40,388 nucleotides of DNA, from contig VGVM01000019.1 of assembly GCA_016874035.1 (NCBI GenBank), positions 1 through 40,388 of the forward strand, given 5' to 3'. The notes below the pieces were generated by a model. The model did no database searches, had not been told where the DNA came from, and saw nothing but the letters and a program-made list of their open reading frames with translations. Below, one piece after another: positions 19,122 through 28,461 of the stretch (position 1 is the stretch's first letter; each line of letters starts with the position of its first letter). A program made the position numbers and the translations under genes. This DNA comes from Gemmatimonadota bacterium (GTDB lineage: Bacteria; Gemmatimonadota; Gemmatimonadetes; Gemmatimonadales; Gemmatimonadaceae).

Positions 19122-19184
19122 GGATAGTAGGTAGTGGATAGTAGGTAGTAGGTAGGGCCACCCTATTACCTACTACCTACTATC
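19122..19184. repeat. TAGGTAG repeat with 18-bp inverted arms, possible bidirectional terminator
   Basis: GGATAGTAGGTAGT (19122-19135) is followed by a longer copy. The 18-mer at 19137-19154 is the exact reverse complement of TACCTACTACCTACTATC at 19167-19184, with a 12-nt loop. The arms are AT-richer than the surroundings, and the unit fills the gap between two convergent genes almost completely. It could be a REP/MITE-like mobile repeat now serving as a transcription stop for both genes. Confidence 0.75.
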
Positions 19185-19188
19185 TGGC

Positions 19189-21259
<2,071 letters not shown>

Positions 21260-21297
21260 CGGCTGTCGTCGCGCCCAAACAGCGCCGGCACAACGAC

Positions 21298-21642
21298 TTA
21301 TCGCTGCAGCTCCCAACGGATCCGCCGCACCAACGGCTGGTCCTCCGAGCGCCCCAAGCCGGTGTTCAGGCGGCCCACCAGCTGGCGCTCCATCATCGAG
21401 AGTTCCGTCATCCACGAGTGGGTCTTCACCCCGACGAACAGCGTGCCGTCGTCGGTGATCGTCCGCGCGACGGTGACCGCCGCGATCGGCGCGCCCACCA
21501 GTTCGCCCCACCGAACCACGACGTTCGCCCGTTCCACGCGGGCAACGAGCCCGCTCTCGCGCAGGAAGTCGCCTACCGCCTTGCCGATCGGCTCCGGGGC
21601 CCCCCGGCGCTCCGGGTCACGACCATCGTCGCGCTTACGCAT
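21298..21642 (-). CDS. dciA: DciA-like (DUF721) helicase-loader protein
   Basis: The 114-aa protein matches the DUF721/DciA domain: IGKAVGDFLRESGLVARVERANVVVRWGELVGAPIAAVTVARTITDDGTLFVGVKTHSWMTELSMMERQLVGRLN. The conserved VxxxW...G..I motif and the SxWxxEL-like motif (HSWMTELSMM) are present. DciA loads or activates the replicative DnaB helicase in bacteria that lack DnaC/DnaI. It starts inside the last codons of recF (8-nt overlap), the common recF-dciA arrangement, and ends before the gyrB leader. Confidence 0.85.
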   Translation of the reverse strand: MRKRDDGRDPERRGAPEPIGKAVGDFLRESGLVARVERANVVVRWGELVGAPIAAVTVARTITDDGTLFVGVKTHSWMTELSMMERQLVGRLNTGLGRSEDQPLVRRIRWELQR

Positions 21643-22819
21643 GCGCCCGGCGCTCCTCGCTCGCCAAACCCTGACGCCGGACGCGGTCTGCGCCCACCGG
21701 TGCGAAGGCGCCCGCAGACACAGACCAGCGTTCCAGGCGCGTGAACGCCTCGGGGATCTCATCCGGACGCGGAACGCAGATGATCGTCTGTGCGCCGCCA
21801 CCCGTGGCTTCGCCGGCAAGTAGCTCGAGCACCGCGCCGGCCCGCCGGCGGTCAAGTTCGGCGAACGGATCGTCCAGCAGCAGCACCGGTGCGACGCCCG
21901 TTCGTTCGCGCTGCGTTTCGGCTTCGAGGAGCCTGAGCACAATGGCGGCCGAGCGATGCTGCCCGGCCGAGCCGACGACCCGGATGTCCCGCGCGTCGAG
22001 CGAAATGCCGAGGTCGTCGCGATGCGGCCCGGTTTGCGTCGCGCCGCGTGCGAGGTCCGTTTCGCGTCCGGCGTCCAGCGCGGCGAGCAGTTCGTCCTCA
22101 CGGGTTGCGAGTGTGACGGCGGGGTCGGCAAACGGCGACTCGTACGCGAGTGCCATCGGCGCCGTCTCGCCGACGAGCCGTCCGAGTTCGGCGAATCGTC
22201 CGCCAACGGCGGCGACCCACGCGGTGCGCGCCCCGATGACAGCGGCGCCATGCTGGGCCAACGCCGGCTCCCACGCGCGGGCCTCGGCGGCCGCGTTTCG
22301 GCGGCGCCGGCGGAGTACCGCGTTCCGCCGCGTGAGTGCTGCGCGGAAGTGCCGCAGCGCATTGAGATACGAGGCATCACTCAGCGCCAGCGCGATATCG
22401 AGGTATCGCCGGCGCTCGGCTGGACCCCCGCTGATGATCGCCGCGTCCATCGGGGATACGCAGATGCTGGGCAGCGCACCCAGGGCATCGTTCAGGCGCG
22501 TGATCGGTGCGCCGTCCAGCGACACGCGCTTCGCGCCGGAACGATCGGCGCCGGCGTCCGCGCGCCGCGCCGATGCGCCTTCGAGCGCGGCGCGGACGTG
22601 AAAGGCGCTTGCCCCGAACCGGACCAGGTCCCGGTCGCGCGCGCCGCGCATGGACCGGAGCAGCCGCAGGTACGCGAGCGCCTCGAGCAAGTTCGTCTTG
22701 CCTTGCCCGTTGTCGCCGACGATCGCCATTCCCGCCGCTGGCACGTCGAATGCCGCGGTCGCGATGTTCCGGAACTCCGAGATCTCGAGGCGCCGGACTC
22801 GCGCCGCTCCAACGACCAC
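21635..22819 (-). CDS. recF: DNA replication/repair protein RecF
   Basis: RecF is an SMC-like ATPase that loads RecA at gaps through RecOR. The 394-aa protein has Walker A GDNGQGKTN (K41), the central GGPAERRRYLDIALALSDASYLNALRHFRAAL region, the signature SAGQHRSAA and Walker B VLLLDDPFAELD. The GTG at 22819 places VRRLEISEFRNI at the N-terminus as expected; a GTG four codons upstream (22831) is an alternative. It lies 28 nt behind the enoyl-CoA hydratase stop, not behind dnaN as in many genomes, and overlaps dciA. Confidence 0.93.
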   Translation of the reverse strand: MVVGAARVRRLEISEFRNIATAAFDVPAAGMAIVGDNGQGKTNLLEALAYLRLLRSMRGARDRDLVRFGASAFHVRAALEGASARRADAGADRSGAKRVSLDGAPITRLNDALGALPSICVSPMDAAIISGGPAERRRYLDIALALSDASYLNALRHFRAALTRRNAVLRRRRRNAAAEARAWEPALAQHGAAVIGARTAWVAAVGGRFAELGRLVGETAPMALAYESPFADPAVTLATREDELLAALDAGRETDLARGATQTGPHRDDLGISLDARDIRVVGSAGQHRSAAIVLRLLEAETQRERTGVAPVLLLDDPFAELDRRRAGAVLELLAGEATGGGAQTIICVPRPDEIPEAFTRLERWSVSAGAFAPVGADRVRRQGLASEERRAHA

Positions 22820-22847
22820 ACGACTCGGCACGCCGCCTGCGATCCGC

Positions 22848-23627
22848 TCAGGCGCCGCGGAACTGCGCCGGACGCTTCTCCATGAAGGCGCGCGTCCCTT
22901 CACGCATGTCCGCCGTGTTGGCCAGGGCGCCGAACGCCCGCGCCTCGGCCGCCAACGAGGCGTCGAGCGGCAGGTCGAGCCCCGCATCCACGGTCGTGAT
23001 CGCCGCGGCCAGCGCGAGCGGTCCGTTGGACAACATCGTCGTTGCGAGCGCCGTGGCGGTACCGAGCAGTGCGTCGGGCTCGGCCAGCGCTTGCGCGAGC
23101 CCGAGGCGGTACGCTTCCGCGCCGTCCACGGCCGCGCCGGTCAGCAGCAGCTTCAGCGCGTTCCCCCGGCCGATCAGGCGTGGCAATCGTTGCGTGCCGC
23201 CGTAACCCGGGATCAGGCCAAGCTTGCACTCCGGCAGGCCAAATGACGCCTTGGTGGACGCCACGCGCACGTGGCAGCAGAGCGCCAACTCACACCCCCC
23301 GCCAAGCGCAAAGCCGTTGACCGCCGCGATCACCGGCTTCTTGAGGCGTTCAATGCCCCGCATGACGGCTTGGCCCCGCAGCGACAGCGCTTCGAGCGCG
23401 GAAGGGTCGAGCGTCGCCAGTTCGGCAATGTCGGCTCCCGCGACAAACGCCCGTCCAGCCCCGGTCAGCACCACGGCGCCGACATCCGCTCGCGCCTCAA
23501 GGGCGGGAAACGTCGTTGCCAGCGCATCGAAGACCGCGGCGTTCAACGCGTTCAGCTTGTCGGGCCGGTTGATCGTGACGGTCGCGACGCGATCCGTGAC
23601 GGAAACGAGGAGGAGTGAATCGGTCAT
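22848..23627 (-). CDS. enoyl-CoA hydratase/isomerase
   Basis: This 259-aa crotonase-fold enzyme hydrates trans-2-enoyl-CoA in beta-oxidation or a related route. The oxyanion-hole motifs AGADIAEL (63-70) and NGFALGGGCELAL, and both catalytic glutamates (E113 and E133 in FGLPECKLGLIPGYGGTQ), are present, so a hydratase is favoured over inactive relatives. The ATG at 23627 begins MTDSLLLVSVTDRVATVTINRPDKLNAL, as typical for the family. A long upstream extension of the frame is antisense to mtnA and was discarded. It shares a 69-nt divergent region with mtnA. Confidence 0.92.
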   Translation of the reverse strand: MTDSLLLVSVTDRVATVTINRPDKLNALNAAVFDALATTFPALEARADVGAVVLTGAGRAFVAGADIAELATLDPSALEALSLRGQAVMRGIERLKKPVIAAVNGFALGGGCELALCCHVRVASTKASFGLPECKLGLIPGYGGTQRLPRLIGRGNALKLLLTGAAVDGAEAYRLGLAQALAEPDALLGTATALATTMLSNGPLALAAAITTVDAGLDLPLDASLAAEARAFGALANTADMREGTRAFMEKRPAQFRGA

Positions 23628-23696
23628 GGCGTCGGTGACAGGTGCGCGCGTGCAATCTACCGCACCGACCCTCGTGCTGGACGGTAACTTTTTCGC

Positions 23697-24734
23697 GTGG
23701 AACCGATTCGTGCCGTGGACTGGGCGCCCGGGCGCACCGCGCTGCGGATCATAGACCAACGCCTCCTGCCGGTCACGTTCGAACGGCGTGACCTCACGAC
23801 GGCCGACGAGATCCGCGAGGCGATTGCGACACTCGCGGTGCGCGGAGCGCCGGCGATCGGCGTGGCGGCGGCCATTGGGCTCGCCGTCGTCGCGCGACAC
23901 GCGGCGGCAGCCAAGGACGTCGGGACGGGGCGCGAGGCGTTCGTGGCGGCATGGAACACCGCGGCCGACCTGATCGCGGCCGCGAGGCCCACGGCCGTGA
24001 ACCTCGCCTGGGCCGTTGGCCGGATGCGCACGGCGGCGGCGCGCACGCCCGGCTCGGCTGCCGCGGTTGCGACGGCACTCGAAGCCGAGGCCGACGCCGT
24101 CCTCAGCGAAGATCGCGAGATGTGCGCCGCCATCGGCAACCACGGGCTCGGTTTTGTGCCTGATGGCGCGCGCGTGCTCACGCACTGCAACGCCGGCGCG
24201 CTGGCGACGGCCGGGATCGGCACGGCGCTCGCGCCCGTGTACGCGGCGCATGCCGCCGGACGCCGCGTGTCCGTGATCGCCGGCGAAACGCGACCGCTGC
24301 TGCAGGGCGGTCGCCTGACGGCATGGGAACTCACGCGCGCGGGTGTTCCGGTGCGGCTCGTCACGGACGGCATGTCGGCGTCGCTGATGCGCACCGGCGA
24401 AGTGGATGTGGTCCTCGTCGGCGCCGACCGGATCGCCGCGAACGGGGACGTGGTGAACAAGATCGGCACGTACGCCGTGGCGGTCGCCGCGCGACACCAC
24501 GGAATTCCGTTCGTCGTCTGCGCGCCGTCCTCGACCATTGATTCCTGTACGCCGACCGGTGCGGGGATCCCTATCGAGCACCGCGCGGCGGACGAGGTCG
24601 CCGCTGCCTCGCGCGCCGACAGCGCACAGGTCGCCGTATGGAACCCGGCGTTCGACCTCACGCCTGCCGCCCTGGTCACGGCGATCGTGACTGATCGCGG
24701 GGTCTGGGCGCCGCCATATTCGTTCGCGTCATGA
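23697..24734 (+). CDS. mtnA: S-methyl-5-thioribose-1-phosphate isomerase
   Basis: This methionine-salvage enzyme isomerises 5-methylthioribose-1-phosphate to the ribulose form. It is a 345-aa member of the eIF2B-related family. The catalytic Cys is C164 (THCNAGALATAGIGTAL) and the catalytic Asp is D244 (VGADRIAANGD). The N-terminal RGAPAIGVAAAIG and the NKIGTYAVA and CAPSSTID stretches complete the family pattern. It starts with GTG at 23697. No other methionine-salvage gene is visible in the window. The stop overlaps the glpK start (ATGA). Confidence 0.93.
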   Translation: MEPIRAVDWAPGRTALRIIDQRLLPVTFERRDLTTADEIREAIATLAVRGAPAIGVAAAIGLAVVARHAAAAKDVGTGREAFVAAWNTAADLIAAARPTAVNLAWAVGRMRTAAARTPGSAAAVATALEAEADAVLSEDREMCAAIGNHGLGFVPDGARVLTHCNAGALATAGIGTALAPVYAAHAAGRRVSVIAGETRPLLQGGRLTAWELTRAGVPVRLVTDGMSASLMRTGEVDVVLVGADRIAANGDVVNKIGTYAVAVAARHHGIPFVVCAPSSTIDSCTPTGAGIPIEHRAADEVAAASRADSAQVAVWNPAFDLTPAALVTAIVTDRGVWAPPYSFAS

Positions 24735-26224
24735 CGCGCGCAATCCTCGCGATTGACCAGGGAACCACGGGCTCCACCTGCTTGGTGGTGACCGCCGACG
24801 GCCGCATCACGGGCCGCGGCTACCGGGAGATCAGCCAGCATTTCCCGGCGCCCGGCGAGGTCGAGCACGACGCAATGGAGATCTTCGAGCGCACGCGGGA
24901 AGCCGGGCGCGAGGCGATCGCCCAGTCAGTCGCCGAGGCCGGGATCGCACCCGAGGCGATCGGGATCACCAACCAGCGCGAGACCGTGGTGGTGTGGGAC
25001 CGTGAAACGGGTGAGCCGCTCGGGCGTGCAATCGTTTGGCAGGATCGCCGCACTGCGAAGCGCTGCGCCGAACTCGTCGGCGACGCCGATGAGATCGCCG
25101 CACGAACCGGCCTCGTCCTGGATCCGTATTTCTCCGCGACGAAACTCGAGTGGATCCTGCAGAATCGGGCCGGGGCGGGGGGCGGTGCGCGCGCGCGCTG
25201 GATCGCGGGCACGATCGACACATGGCTTGTCTGGCGCCTGACCGGCGGCTCCGCGCATGTCACCGACCCGACCAACGCGTCGCGCACGATGCTGTTCGAC
25301 ATTGACCGCCGCTCGTGGAGTGACGAGCTGCTGCGTCGGTTCGGCGTGCCGCGGGACATGCTGCCCGAGGTCCGCCCATCGGCTGGGCACTTCGGCGTCG
25401 CCGATGCGACGCATTTCGGCCGTGAGCTCCCGATTCTTGGCGTGGCGGGCGACCAGCAGGCCGCCCTGTTCGGCCAAGGGTGCTGGACCGCGGGAACGGG
25501 CAAGAACACCTACGGGACCGGCGCGTTCCTGCTGCTCAATACCGGCTCCCAACGCCCGGTCGGGGGCCGCGGACTGCTCACCACGCTCGCGTGCGATGCC
25601 GAAGGAGCGGCGTGCTACGCGCACGAGGCGAGCATCTTCATCGCGGGCGCGGCGGTCCAATGGCTTCGCGACGGGCTCGGCGTGCTTGCGCGTGCGTCCG
25701 AGACTGAGGCGCTGGCGCGGAGCCTCGAGTCGAACGAGGGCGTGTACTTCGTCCCGGCGCTGACCGGGCTCGGCGCGCCACACTGGGACGCGCGCGCTCG
25801 CGGGACGATCGTCGGGTTGACGCGGGGCACGACCCGCGCACACTTCGCGCGCGCGGCGCTCGAAGCCATGTGCTACGGCACCGCCGATGTCCTCGCGGCG
25901 ATGCGCGCGGCGAGCGGGGCGACGCTCGATGTGCTTCGCGTGGATGGCGGTGCGGCGGCGAACGACTGGCTCATGCAGTTCCAGGCGGACGTGGTCGGTG
26001 CGCCGGTGGAGCGGCCGGACATCGTGGAGTCCACGGCACTCGGCGCGGCAGCGCTCGCGGGCATCACGGCAGGCGTGTGGCGCGACGCCGGCGAGTTTGC
26101 GTCGGCTCGCCGATTCACGCGCTTTGTCGTGGGCCCGGGCCACGCGAACGCCGCGGCGGGGCTGCGGGGCTGGCACCGTGCCGTGAACACGGCGCTCCAT
26201 TGGGCATCGATCGAGGAGGGATAA
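24731..26224 (+). CDS. glpK: glycerol kinase
   Basis: This 497-aa FGGY kinase phosphorylates glycerol to glycerol-3-phosphate with ATP. Typical motifs are the phosphate-1 loop AIDQGTTGSTCL (7-18), the glycerol-contact ITNQRETVVVWDRETG, the catalytic Asp in GVAGDQQAALFGQGCW, the GTGAFLLLNTG loop, and PALTGLGAPHWDARARGTIVGLTRGT. The length is normal. The ATG overlaps the mtnA stop, so the pair is translationally coupled although they serve unrelated pathways. The stop TAA shares its last base with the ATG of the next gene (TAATG). Confidence 0.96.
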   Translation: MTRAILAIDQGTTGSTCLVVTADGRITGRGYREISQHFPAPGEVEHDAMEIFERTREAGREAIAQSVAEAGIAPEAIGITNQRETVVVWDRETGEPLGRAIVWQDRRTAKRCAELVGDADEIAARTGLVLDPYFSATKLEWILQNRAGAGGGARARWIAGTIDTWLVWRLTGGSAHVTDPTNASRTMLFDIDRRSWSDELLRRFGVPRDMLPEVRPSAGHFGVADATHFGRELPILGVAGDQQAALFGQGCWTAGTGKNTYGTGAFLLLNTGSQRPVGGRGLLTTLACDAEGAACYAHEASIFIAGAAVQWLRDGLGVLARASETEALARSLESNEGVYFVPALTGLGAPHWDARARGTIVGLTRGTTRAHFARAALEAMCYGTADVLAAMRAASGATLDVLRVDGGAAANDWLMQFQADVVGAPVERPDIVESTALGAAALAGITAGVWRDAGEFASARRFTRFVVGPGHANAAAGLRGWHRAVNTALHWASIEEG

Positions 26225-26544
26225 TGCGCTTTGCACTGGTCTTCTCGCTTTGGACGCACCAAGGGCCGAGCGCGCCTCCGCGCGATGCCTGGTTTGCGCG
26301 CGACAAGCTCCTGCACTTCACGGCGTCCGCGCTGGTGCAAGGGGCGGCGCACAGCGCCCTGCGCGCAAATGGTCGTACATACGGCGAGGCGAGCCGCGGC
26401 GCCGCGCTCGCGACGGTGACCGTGGGGATCGGCAAGGAGGTATGGGACCGGTTTCGAGGCGGAGATCCGAGTGCCAAGGATCTCGCGTGGGATGCCGTCG
26501 GTGGGTTGAGTGCGGGCGTCGTGGTCCGGCAGGTTGATCGGTGA
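26224..26544 (+). CDS. YfiM/DUF2279-like small protein
   Basis: The 106-aa product starts MRFALVFSLW and contains ARDKLLHFTASALVQGAAHSALR, VTVGIGKEVWDRFRGGDPSAKDLAWDAVGGLSAG. The pattern of KxLHF, GKExxD and S/AKDxxxDxxG is that of YfiM-type (DUF2279) proteins, predicted periplasmic or membrane-associated and of unknown function. The N-terminus is only weakly hydrophobic, and a signal peptide is not convincing. It shares one base with the glpK stop, and the GTG of the CcmF-like gene follows 9 nt behind. Confidence 0.7.
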   Translation: MRFALVFSLWTHQGPSAPPRDAWFARDKLLHFTASALVQGAAHSALRANGRTYGEASRGAALATVTVGIGKEVWDRFRGGDPSAKDLAWDAVGGLSAGVVVRQVDR

Positions 26545-26553
26545 CGAGCCGAA

Positions 26554-27900
26554 GTGGCTGATTTCGTTTCCGCGGGGCGCCTGGCCATAGCGGTCGCGCC
26601 GCTTTTCGCAGCGTTCGCCGCAGTGGCGGCGTGGCTGGCGCTCCGTCACGATGCCGGCCGCGTCGAACAGTCCGCCCGGCGTGCAATGCTCGCGGCGGGA
26701 GGCGCGGGCGTGTTTGGTCTGTGCGGGGCGCTGGCCGCCGCGTGGCACGGCCTCACGTCGGTATCTCTCGGGGCCGCCGTGGCCGCGCAACACATGCATG
26801 CCGCGGCGGCGAGCCTTGCATTGGTCGCCCGATTGGACATGGCGATGCTCATGGGCGCCGTGCTGTTGGCCGCTGCGACCTGGAAGTACTGGAAGCCCGA
26901 TTCGCGGGACGCGCCGCGCGCGCGGCGAGCGCTGGTCGTGGTCGCGACGCTCGTCGCGCTGGCGGCATCGCTCGCGTGGTGGCGCGATCCACTTGGCGCA
27001 GGCCACGGTTCGCCGGCATACATCGCGCCGGCACTCATGCACCCGCGCGCGGTTCCCTTCCTGGTCGCGGCGATTGTGGCATCGGTGCTTGTCGGGATCG
27101 CGGTCGTGGCGGATGCCGCGCGGGCGGACGGGGCGCCGGCGGACGCGATGTCCGCGCCCAACGACGGTCGCGAGGCGTCGGATGGTGCGGGCCTCGCGGG
27201 CCCTGATGCGCTCTGGTGGCTCGCCGCCGGCGGGTGCATGATCGCATTCGCGTTCACGACATCCTGGCGGATCGCGACCGGGGGCCCGCCGTGGACGCGG
27301 GACTTGTGGGCGCTCGCCCTGCTTGGCGCCGCCGCGGTCACCGCGATGGTCGCGGCGACGCGCCGCTCGCGGCGGGAGCGATTCGAGCGCCACGACGGGC
27401 GCTGGCGCTGGCCGCGGCGCGTCGCGACCACGGGCGCCGCGCTGGCAGTCGTCGGGCTCTCAGTCGAAGCGCTGGCCCCGATCGAGCGCGTGGACGTCAT
27501 GACCCAGGAGCCGACAACGCTTCGCGACACATTCGGTCGCGAGTGGACCTTCGAGAATCAGGGTCTTTCCACCGCGCAGAACGAGTCCTACGCGAGCGTC
27601 GCGCTGGGACTCGCGGTTCGGCGCGGGGAAGGCCCCGCGACGGTCGTCGCGCCGGAGCAGCGGTCGTACCCGCTCGAGGACGGCAGCGAGCCATGGCCGC
27701 CGGTGCACATCCGGGCCGTCGTGGGCGACGCGCTGCTGCACTACCGGATCCTCGCGGTACGGTCCGGCGCGGGGGGCGCGGAACTCTCGGTGCAGTCGGT
27801 ACCGATCCCGGGGCTGCTGTGGCTTGCAACCGCGCTCGTCGCCGCCGGGTGTTGCGTCATGGCGGTGCGCCCGGGCGCCGAGGCACCGGAGCGCGCATGA
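26554..27900 (+). CDS. multi-pass membrane protein distantly like CcmF, lacking the WWD motif
   Basis: The 448-aa protein has about nine hydrophobic segments and a soluble C-terminal domain. The latter (ERVDVMTQEPTTLRDTFGREWTFENQGLSTAQNESYASVALGLAVRRG...VVAPEQRSYPLEDG) resembles the C-terminal periplasmic domain of the cytochrome c haem-lyase subunit CcmF, including the ExRxY-like EQRSYP and the final helix. PALMHPRAVPFLVAA recalls the His-Pro segment of CcmF. However, CcmF is about 650 aa and contains a WGGWWFWDP haem-handling motif, and I see none here; the middle third seems absent. It may be a shortened or repurposed relative. GTG start at 26554. It is coupled to a 35-aa membrane peptide. 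Confidence 0.5.
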   Translation: MADFVSAGRLAIAVAPLFAAFAAVAAWLALRHDAGRVEQSARRAMLAAGGAGVFGLCGALAAAWHGLTSVSLGAAVAAQHMHAAAASLALVARLDMAMLMGAVLLAAATWKYWKPDSRDAPRARRALVVVATLVALAASLAWWRDPLGAGHGSPAYIAPALMHPRAVPFLVAAIVASVLVGIAVVADAARADGAPADAMSAPNDGREASDGAGLAGPDALWWLAAGGCMIAFAFTTSWRIATGGPPWTRDLWALALLGAAAVTAMVAATRRSRRERFERHDGRWRWPRRVATTGAALAVVGLSVEALAPIERVDVMTQEPTTLRDTFGREWTFENQGLSTAQNESYASVALGLAVRRGEGPATVVAPEQRSYPLEDGSEPWPPVHIRAVVGDALLHYRILAVRSGAGGAELSVQSVPIPGLLWLATALVAAGCCVMAVRPGAEAPERA

Positions 27901-28004
27901 ACTGGATCCCGACGGCGGTCGCGCTTGCGGTGGCGCTGTGGGTGGTCGCGCCGCTGGTCCGCGGGCGCCGCGATCCTGCAGCCGGTCCTAACGCGCCGGA
28001 GTGA
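27897..28004 (+). CDS. 35-aa single-helix membrane peptide (CcmD/CcmI-N-terminus-like)
   Basis: MNWIPTAVALAVALWVVAPL is followed by a basic, Pro/Ala-rich tail (VRGRRDPAAGPNAPE). The ATG overlaps the stop of the CcmF-like gene (ATGA), which argues for real translation. Position and shape recall the tiny CcmD or the membrane anchor of CcmI, which accompany CcmF in cytochrome c maturation. The last 17 nt overlap the convergent acetyltransferase gene. Confidence 0.5.
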   Translation: MNWIPTAVALAVALWVVAPLVRGRRDPAAGPNAPE

Positions 28005-28461
28005 GCGCCTTGGTGAAGCAGTGCTTCTCGCCGACTTGCAGTTCGCTGCGGTCGATCTTCTCGTAGCGAGAAATCTTTTCCGGATACGCCGAGAGCGGCG
28101 CCCGGGAAAAATCGCAGGCGAGGAACAGTTCATCCGAGAACGACACCGCGAAGATGTGGGCGTAGCTGCGGCGACGCGCCAAGGCTTCGGCCGCCGCGAT
28201 CAGCTTTTTGCCGAGTCCCAGGCCCTGCTCGTCGCGACGCACCGCGAGCGAGATGATCTCGACGACGGTTGGCGAGTACTCGTCCAGCGCCACGCAGGCA
28301 ATCACGCCGCCGTCCGCGTCGCGGATGACCCGGTAGTCGGCGAGGTGCGCGTAGGCGAAGTCTTCTGACCGAGGCAGCGTGAGGCCGGCCGGCGCGAACG
28401 CGTTGTTCAGCGCCACCAGGGCAGGGATGTCGCTCTCAAACGCCCGCCCGATGCGGCTCAT
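27988..28461 (-). CDS. GNAT-family N-acetyltransferase
   Basis: The protein has 157 aa and a complete small GNAT fold. The acetyl-CoA loop is RRDEQGLGLGKKLI (75-88), preceded by VEIISLAV and followed by AHIFAVSFSDELFLACDF. The tail (SAYPEKISRYEKIDRSELQVGEKHCFTKAL) is reminiscent of the acetyltransferase half of amino-acid acetyltransferases such as ArgA, but this is only a weak resemblance. The ATG at 28461 overlaps the permease stop (ATGA), so it is the last gene of the transglutaminase-ABC operon. It may modify the exported product. Confidence 0.8.
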   Translation of the reverse strand: MSRIGRAFESDIPALVALNNAFAPAGLTLPRSEDFAYAHLADYRVIRDADGGVIACVALDEYSPTVVEIISLAVRRDEQGLGLGKKLIAAAEALARRRSYAHIFAVSFSDELFLACDFSRAPLSAYPEKISRYEKIDRSELQVGEKHCFTKALTPAR

